Positions 58,889-64,000 of a stretch of DNA of 64,000 nucleotides are shown here, piece after piece; position 1 is the stretch's first letter; every line of letters starts with the position of its first letter. Origin of the DNA: Yponomeuta sedellus (lineage: Eukaryota; Arthropoda; Insecta; Lepidoptera; Yponomeutidae); assembly GCA_934045075.1 (NCBI GenBank), contig OW203721.1:20690714-20754713 (forward strand), in the 5' to 3' direction. The position numbers were made by a program, and so were the translations under genes. The notes under the pieces are model-generated. The model had not been told where the DNA came from. It saw nothing but the letters and a program-made list of their open reading frames with translations, and did no database searches.

Positions 58889-59841
58889 CTATGCAAGGAA
58901 CTTTTCTACTTTTTAATTTATTTTTGCTCTATTGCAAGAATGGCAGTACAGACAAGTGTCAAAGTAAGCAAGTGTAAGTGAGACTGCCGCAAGTATATTT
59001 GGCACGCATTATATACATGTACAGACAGCACAACAACCTTTACATTTCAATTGCAAATTCACCTGTAATATAACTAAGTAGCGTGTACGGATGTAAAAAA
59101 ATACTGACAAATGTACCTAATTTTCTGGCACTAAACTTATACACTCATATAAATCTAAAAAAGTTTGCTACCCGCTGAGTAGAGGTTACGTTTTTAAAAA
59201 TATTCCATTCTATGTACGTTTTAAAAAAAATCTTTCCAACTAAAAATTAAGTGGACTTTCAATACCTACCTACAGAACTAAATACACAATATAATGAAAT
59301 ATGTGTTCGCGACTGTACTCCACTTAAGCCTGATTATAAACAGCTTTTAAAAACTCTGTTGTCCCTCCTTTATCTTTGTAGCAAAGTACTAATTACATGT
59401 TATTATTTTCATACAATGTTATTACCGAATAGGCGCCTGTTTTACAAAAGTTTCCTTTTCTTTATGTATAATTGTACAAGCGGCCGATAAATGGGCGCTA
59501 AGGCAAGGCACACCCGATAGCACGTGAAGCTTTGGTGCTTCGGACCGCCCTTATTGCCAAGTGATAGAGTCGAATTCAGCCCGTATTTGCAAGTGTGATA
59601 TGCTGTCATGCAAGCCGTATTGAAATGAAAATTAACGACTATATCGTTTTGTTACATTCCGAAAGTTTTTAGGCACAAGCGGCTAGTTAACTCTCCTTAT
59701 TGCGGTTCGATTGTCTCGCCGTTGAGAGAACTGTATTCATTTATTATTCATGAGGTTTAATTAGGTTGATGTAAGAACGTATCCAGATGACGCTTCACTA
59801 TAATAATAACGAAGTGCCTATTATTACCGTTTTCGAACCAC

Positions 59842-60107
59842 TTATTCCTTTGTTTTAATAAGATCTCGATCTGTTGTTAAGTTTATTGATAAATTGTCTT
59901 GTTCGCGTTCTTTTTCTTCTGTCCTCGTTATAGTTTTGAATATTGAATTAGGTGGGTTATTCTTATTTGCTTTAAGAATGACTTTAAGATGACGTTTCGT
60001 TTGATATTTGCATCGATGTTCTCGGAGTTCTCTAAATTTATGACGCCATCTATCCTTAGAGCGATAACGACAAATGGGTAGTAAAGAATTTATATTCTGT
60101 TTGCTGA
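59842..60107 (-). CDS. candidate terminal exon, unknown product
   Basis: On the minus strand a long pyrimidine tract ends in CTTTGACAG (acceptor, complement of 60108-60110). It is followed by 87 open codons to TAA (59842-59844). The peptide is basic and polar: it contains NSLLPICRYRSKDRWRHKFR, then HRCKYQTKRHLK, and a charged tail TEEKEREQDN...DLIKTKE. The frame stays open upstream through the pyrimidine tract to about 60174, where codons look non-coding. No domain is recognised. It lies in repeat-free sequence. It could be a chance ORF in AT-rich DNA. Confidence 0.27.
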
Positions 60108-60212
60108 CTGTCAAAGAACAGTATAAAATGTAAGTAAGAAAAAAGGCAGCAGGAAAAAAACTCCACTCTGACAATTCTCAAATAATCTTAAACCTTATCT
60201 TAAATAATCTTA

Positions 60213-60502
60213 AGTATCAACCCTTTCTGTGTGCCCACTGCTAGGCACGGGTCTCTTCCTGCATCGCAGGAAGATTAGGCCATACTCCACCAAGGGGGCC
60301 AAGTCCGTGTTGGTGGAGGATTGTAACGCAGTAGCGGGCCTTACTGTCAAAAGTTATCAAGGCTCCCATAAAGCCTCTGTCATGGCGTAACGACTGCCAT
60401 CACAAGACAGCCGGCACCAACCGCTTAAGGTACCTCGCGAAGCACGGAAGCGCTGGGAAAAAATGCCACTAGCGGTTGCCACGGGACGCTCACCCATCCA
60501 AT
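60213..60502 (-). mobile_element. 5S-headed SINE lacking most of its head
   Basis: Tail and body are present up to the complement of GATGGGTGAGCGTCCC. The head proper, including the A-box equivalent, is missing. Confidence 0.65.
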
Positions 60503-60509
60503 CGTTGTC

Positions 60510-61180
60510 CAGTATTCTTTAATAGCCAGTGTTAAAACAGCACTTCTAGCGACACAAAACTTCAATAAAAATTTGGAATGAATGAATAACATTTTAAGAA
60601 CCGAACCCTGCGAGAAGGGTTACGAAATGAATCATCCCATAACAAGAAAGCTATTAAAACGCCGCAGTTAAGTAATTATCGTCATTGGTCCACCTTCCGT
60701 TTCAGTTGCACAGAAGCCTATCCTATAGTTGGAGGTATTCGATTCCATTACAGCGAGCCCCGGGCTGTAGACTTTTCAAAGACAAGACTGGCCGATCGCC
60801 GTGGGCTGGTTTTGTTTGAGAATATTTTCCTAACTAATTAAAAGCGTTAAAATAAGAGGATAAAAACGGGCTTCGTTATCGGAGCCATCGAACCGCTTTT
60901 GTCTTGCGTTGTGGCCACCTCTGCGCGGCCGATCCGCTTATATTCGTAGGTCGTACTCAGTAATTAACTAAAACCCAACCGTCCGCGTCCTCGCCCCGAT
61001 CAGAGGACAAAGCCAAGAATGTGCACGTTGCGTATTGTGCGCCGCATGCCGCCGGCTTAAGATCGAATCGGGAATTTCATCACATCCAAAAATTACTGTA
61101 ACAAACGCAAAAGTAATCTTCAATATATCCTAGGAAAGTTAGCTTTGTTAATCACGCAATAAGAGTTGTGATTTTTACAC
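60510..61180. other. repeat-poor block, possible regulatory DNA
   Basis: GC-mixed unique sequence with TAATTA motifs and a GTCCGCGTCCTCGCCCCGATC patch; no coding frame. Confidence 0.28.
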
Positions 61181-61194
61181 AAGTTACGATTTTT

Positions 61195-61350
61195 AAAAAG
61201 TACCCGGTACCCGGCGTGCCTGCATGCAACGTGCACGAACGTTGAAGAAGCGAAGGTGATCTGTCAGGATCGTGACAAGTGGCAGTCCCTGGTCTCTGCC
61301 TGCCCCTCTGGGATACAGGCGTGAGGTTATGTATGTATGTATGTTATGAT
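61195..61350 (+). mobile_element. LINE 3' end with (ATGT)n tail, same family
   Basis: ACCCGGCGTGCCTGCATGCA through GGGATACAGGCGTGAGGTTA, then (TGTA)n. Confidence 0.6.
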
Positions 61351-62194
61351 TTTTATTCCATTGGTGTAGTTAGCACCCAAGCGCTAGTTAGCCAATTCCA
61401 AGCGCTCGGGAATTTTATCAAAGCTGTATACATAACAAAACACAACAGTAATTAAAAATAATATTTATATCCCAGTAAACTTATGTTGCTACTCAAACTT
61501 AATACTCGATCATGCAATAAGAGCAAGGGGATTTTCTGAATTAAGAATTTCACTAAGTAAAAATGTACTTAAGTAACGCGCTCTTTTCTGTCGCGCTCTT
61601 TTCTGAGGAGTTCTAAGAGACAGCGCTATACTCGTAGTTAACAATTTGCTTTGCGAAATTCTCAATTCAGAAACTTGTCCAAATCATTCTTCTTCTTCAG
61701 GCTATATTAAATCATTGGAGTTCATAAATAAAACATTCACTCTTAAGTAAGAAATGTTTTATTTATGTGCTCTAATGATTTTAATATTTAAAACAATAAT
61801 ATCTTCCTTTTAATTATCCCTTTTTTATCGAAACCCTAGTCAAGCTCCGACTGAAAGACACCTATTTAGGTGTTCTATTTAGAACGTAACGCTTTCCTTT
61901 AAAATAATTCAAACTTGACTGGACCAGGTTGGTATTATTAAGAACACCACAATGGCTACATGCTAATATTAAAAATACACTTTTAAAGGTTATAATGCCT
62001 AAGCGGATTTACGTGAAACTTGGCGTACAGGTAGACAAAGATCTGACTTGAGACACAGGATACTTGATACGAGTATCCCGGTGATGTGTCCTGTGGGATA
62101 ACTTATATATAACGTGGGCCATACCATAGTGCGGTATCCAAGTTTGGGGCTAGGACAAGTGATTGTGATTATTATCACGATATACTTCAAATTA

Positions 62195-62405
62195 TGACGA
62201 CCTCTGTGGCGTAGCGGTAGCGTGTCTGCCTACCATGCAAGAGGTTCTGGGTTCAAATGCCGGCTGGGGACAAAAAAAAGCCCAAGTCTTGGATGTTTAC
62301 ATGTTTATGATGTCGTTGTTTCTGGTTCCCGACACAGGGTATCCTAGTGTGGGGCCAGAAGCAATGTATGTGCCTGTATGTAAAATGTTATGTTATGTTA
62401 ATGTT
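62195..62405 (+). mobile_element. tRNA-headed SINE, second family
   Basis: Head GTGGCGTAGCGG and GGTTCAAATGCC, body GTCTTGGATGTTTACATG, conserved 3' part GTATCCTAGTGTGGGGCCAG, and tail (ATGTT)n. Confidence 0.7.
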
Positions 62406-62517
62406 ATGTAGATAGTAGTCCCAATAGTTGGAACATATTCTACTTTTGGGCAAACTCGGTCTATCCTAGATCTCATCTTCATCCTCGGCCTAGATCTGCC
62501 AACAAACTATCATTTAA

Positions 62518-62725
62518 AAAACCTATTTAGAGGCTAAAAATTCCACCCATGCCGGGATTCGAAACCGCGACCTATGGCTATCCGTGAAAGCGCTCTTTCC
62601 AACTGAGCTAATGGGCGACACACCCGGCATCAGTGAAATTTCGAACCTCTTTATAATATTCTCTGTTTTACGTACATAGGTTATTTAATTGTCCTTAGCA
62701 CGGGTTAGTGCATTGAAAAAAATAT
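62518..62725 (-). mobile_element. tRNA-module retroposon, 208 bp with 14-bp TSD
   Basis: AAACTATCATTTAA flanks at 62504-62517 and 62726-62739. The 5' end contains GCACTAACCCGTGCTAAGGA and the 3' end AAATAGGTTTT. The tRNA-like module is mutated in the anticodon stem. Confidence 0.8.
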
Positions 62726-62822
62726 AAACTATCATTTAATTTAGGGAATACGATAGAATGTAAAAGTCGCTTGTACGTTTTACAGATTAACCATTTTTTT
62801 ATATTTCGATAGAGGTCAAGAG

Positions 62823-62960
62823 TAAGATAAGATGAGAATATTCTTTATTGTATACTGGAAAAACAACAAATACAAAATAATTTCAAATATACATAGTATA
62901 ATTGGCGGCCTTATTGCTAAAAGCAATTTCTTCCAGACAACCAAGAAAAAAAACCTGTTC
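62823..62960 (-). mobile_element. LINE 3' tail, minus copy
   Basis: Complement of the 37110-37236 tail, including TATACAATAAAGAATA. Confidence 0.5.
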
Positions 62961-63420
62961 TAGGATCTTCTACATAGTTGAATGAGATGAGTATGTATGC
63001 ATTAAGTGTTCTCTATCTAACCAGCTAAGGTGGTATTTACATACTTTGAGACATTTTAAAGGTGTATACAAAAGTGCTAGGTATTTCAGGCACACGGATA
63101 ATTAGAAACTTATATTAAACTCAAAATACTGTTTCCCAGACTAACTTGGTACAGTTTGTCGCTATTTTTTGTTGGGCCCACAGTCGATTTTTATCGTGAT
63201 TCGAATCCGGATAATTAAGTGACTTGACAAAAAATGGAGGCGCGATATGTTTTTGGGCCGTCGACTCCTATAAAGCTAGATTGTAATGAATGAACGGAGA
63301 TAAGGTAAGATGAAGAGGATGAGTATAGAGGACAGGGGACAGGTTGGCCCTTTGTGAATGGACCTTTTTCGACACATGACACAAATATGTTTTTTATCGA
63401 GTGGGCTTTAACCGAATAAC

Positions 63421-63540
63421 CAAGTTAAAGTGGATATGGGCTGGGCATGCAGTCAAGCGGCGTCAGTAGACGAAAGCGTTCGCGGAGTTTTAGCCGAGGC
63501 ATTATTAAAGCCGTCGGAAAGCATTGTACAAAGTAAACTA
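63421..63540 (+). mobile_element. RTE-type LINE fragment
   Basis: AAGTTAAAGTGGATATGGGC corresponds to KLKWIWAGHA. The rest is degraded. Confidence 0.45.
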
Positions 63541-63883
63541 TAATAGGTTAGCAAACGAAATACACAAAATTTTGGTGACTTTGGATGGGGACTCTCGCTT
63601 GCATCCTGGAGGTGTAGATCTGGCCCTGTTGTCTAATACTTACATAGTTTTTCAATAAAAATATATAAGAACGACAATGGTTGTTATTTACCTCGAATTG
63701 ATAGTCTACAAAGCAATAGCAGTACAATGTCATTCCAGGAGAATAACCCGAGCAAATTAAATAGGCATCTCTCGCGAAGAAGTTCGAATCGCGCGAGGCA
63801 CCGAGTAAAGTAACACGAGTTATACCTATGCAATGCGATTGGTTACTAGAACACCGATAAATGAAAATGACCATTAGCCGACT

Positions 63884-64000
63884 AATATGAGTCTATTGAA
63901 CAACTATGCATTTTGGAGACTCGCCCCCCAGAATGGGACGAGACCGAAAGGATTGCAAGGCATGGCAAGGAAAATGCCTATTCCCAGCTGCAGGCTCTAT
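63884..64000 (+). CDS. possible partial exon, MADF-like, running off the window
   Basis: From TAT at 63884 the frame reads YESIEQLCILETRPPEWDET then ERIARHGKENAYSQLQAL and runs off the end. Codon use looks coding, and the spacing of L-x-x-x-x-R-P-x-x-W-D, 13 residues, A-Y-x-x-L resembles the start of a MADF (Myb/SANT-like) domain. A pyrimidine-rich acceptor CTCGCCCCCCAG ends at 63932, so the exon may start at AATGGG. In that case phase 0, which would join the exon at 28136-28234, reads a different peptide (NGTRPKGLQG...). Whether this is a host gene, the second exon of that locus, or a transposon accessory ORF cannot be settled here. Confidence 0.3.

Overview
The window looks like a moth or butterfly (Lepidoptera) nuclear chromosome: AT-rich, intron-like, few coding bases, and dense with element types familiar from that order (small Helitrons ending in CTAG before a T, elements bounded by AGGGTTCCGT/ACGGAACCCT, tRNA-headed SINEs, RTE- and Jockey-type LINE debris). 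There is no bacterial or viral gene organisation, and most open frames longer than 60 codons are chance or transposon-derived.

Two host loci are visible. On the minus strand, 2737-17372 holds the 5' half of a sosondowah (SOWAH)-type ankyrin-repeat gene. Four coding exons join in frame: 17372-17246, 17173-16524, 2969-2934 and 2865-2737. They encode the N-terminal winged-helix domain, a Ser/Thr-rich linker and the segment leading into the ankyrin repeats. The first intron is only 72 bp and happens to be open in frame, so a naive ORF reads straight through it. The third intron position is followed by a 13.55 kb intron full of repeats. The ankyrin exons must lie left of the window.

On the plus strand a GC-rich promoter island at about 27.48-27.78 kb leads to an AT-rich leader with small upstream ORFs and a 33-codon first coding exon ending in a consensus donor at 28235. 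I do not recognise this protein. Its next exons are not obvious in the following 35 kb. An exon-like open stretch at the extreme right edge (63884-64000) could be part of it or an independent MADF-like gene. Weaker exon candidates on the minus strand lie at 59842-60107 and 46305-46445.

Everything else is mobile-element and non-coding sequence. The dominant family, with about 18 copies, is a roughly 365-bp SINE whose head resembles 5S rRNA and whose tail resembles a LINE 3' end. A second family is a retroposon carrying a tRNA-like module in sense at its 3' end and, in several copies, in antisense at its 5' end; five copies have 12-14 bp target duplications. Precisely bounded insertions include a 1242-bp TIR element inside a Jockey reverse transcriptase (TATA duplication), a 391-bp Harbinger-like MITE (TAA duplication), two Helitrons joined head to tail with no spacer, a 158-bp foldback with a 12-bp duplication, and a perfect 33-bp-stem hairpin. 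A 250-bp (TATG)n microsatellite sits at 33.8 kb. Repeat-poor stretches at 46.8-48.2, 49.4-50.1 and 60.5-61.2 kb are the best places to look for cis-regulatory DNA.
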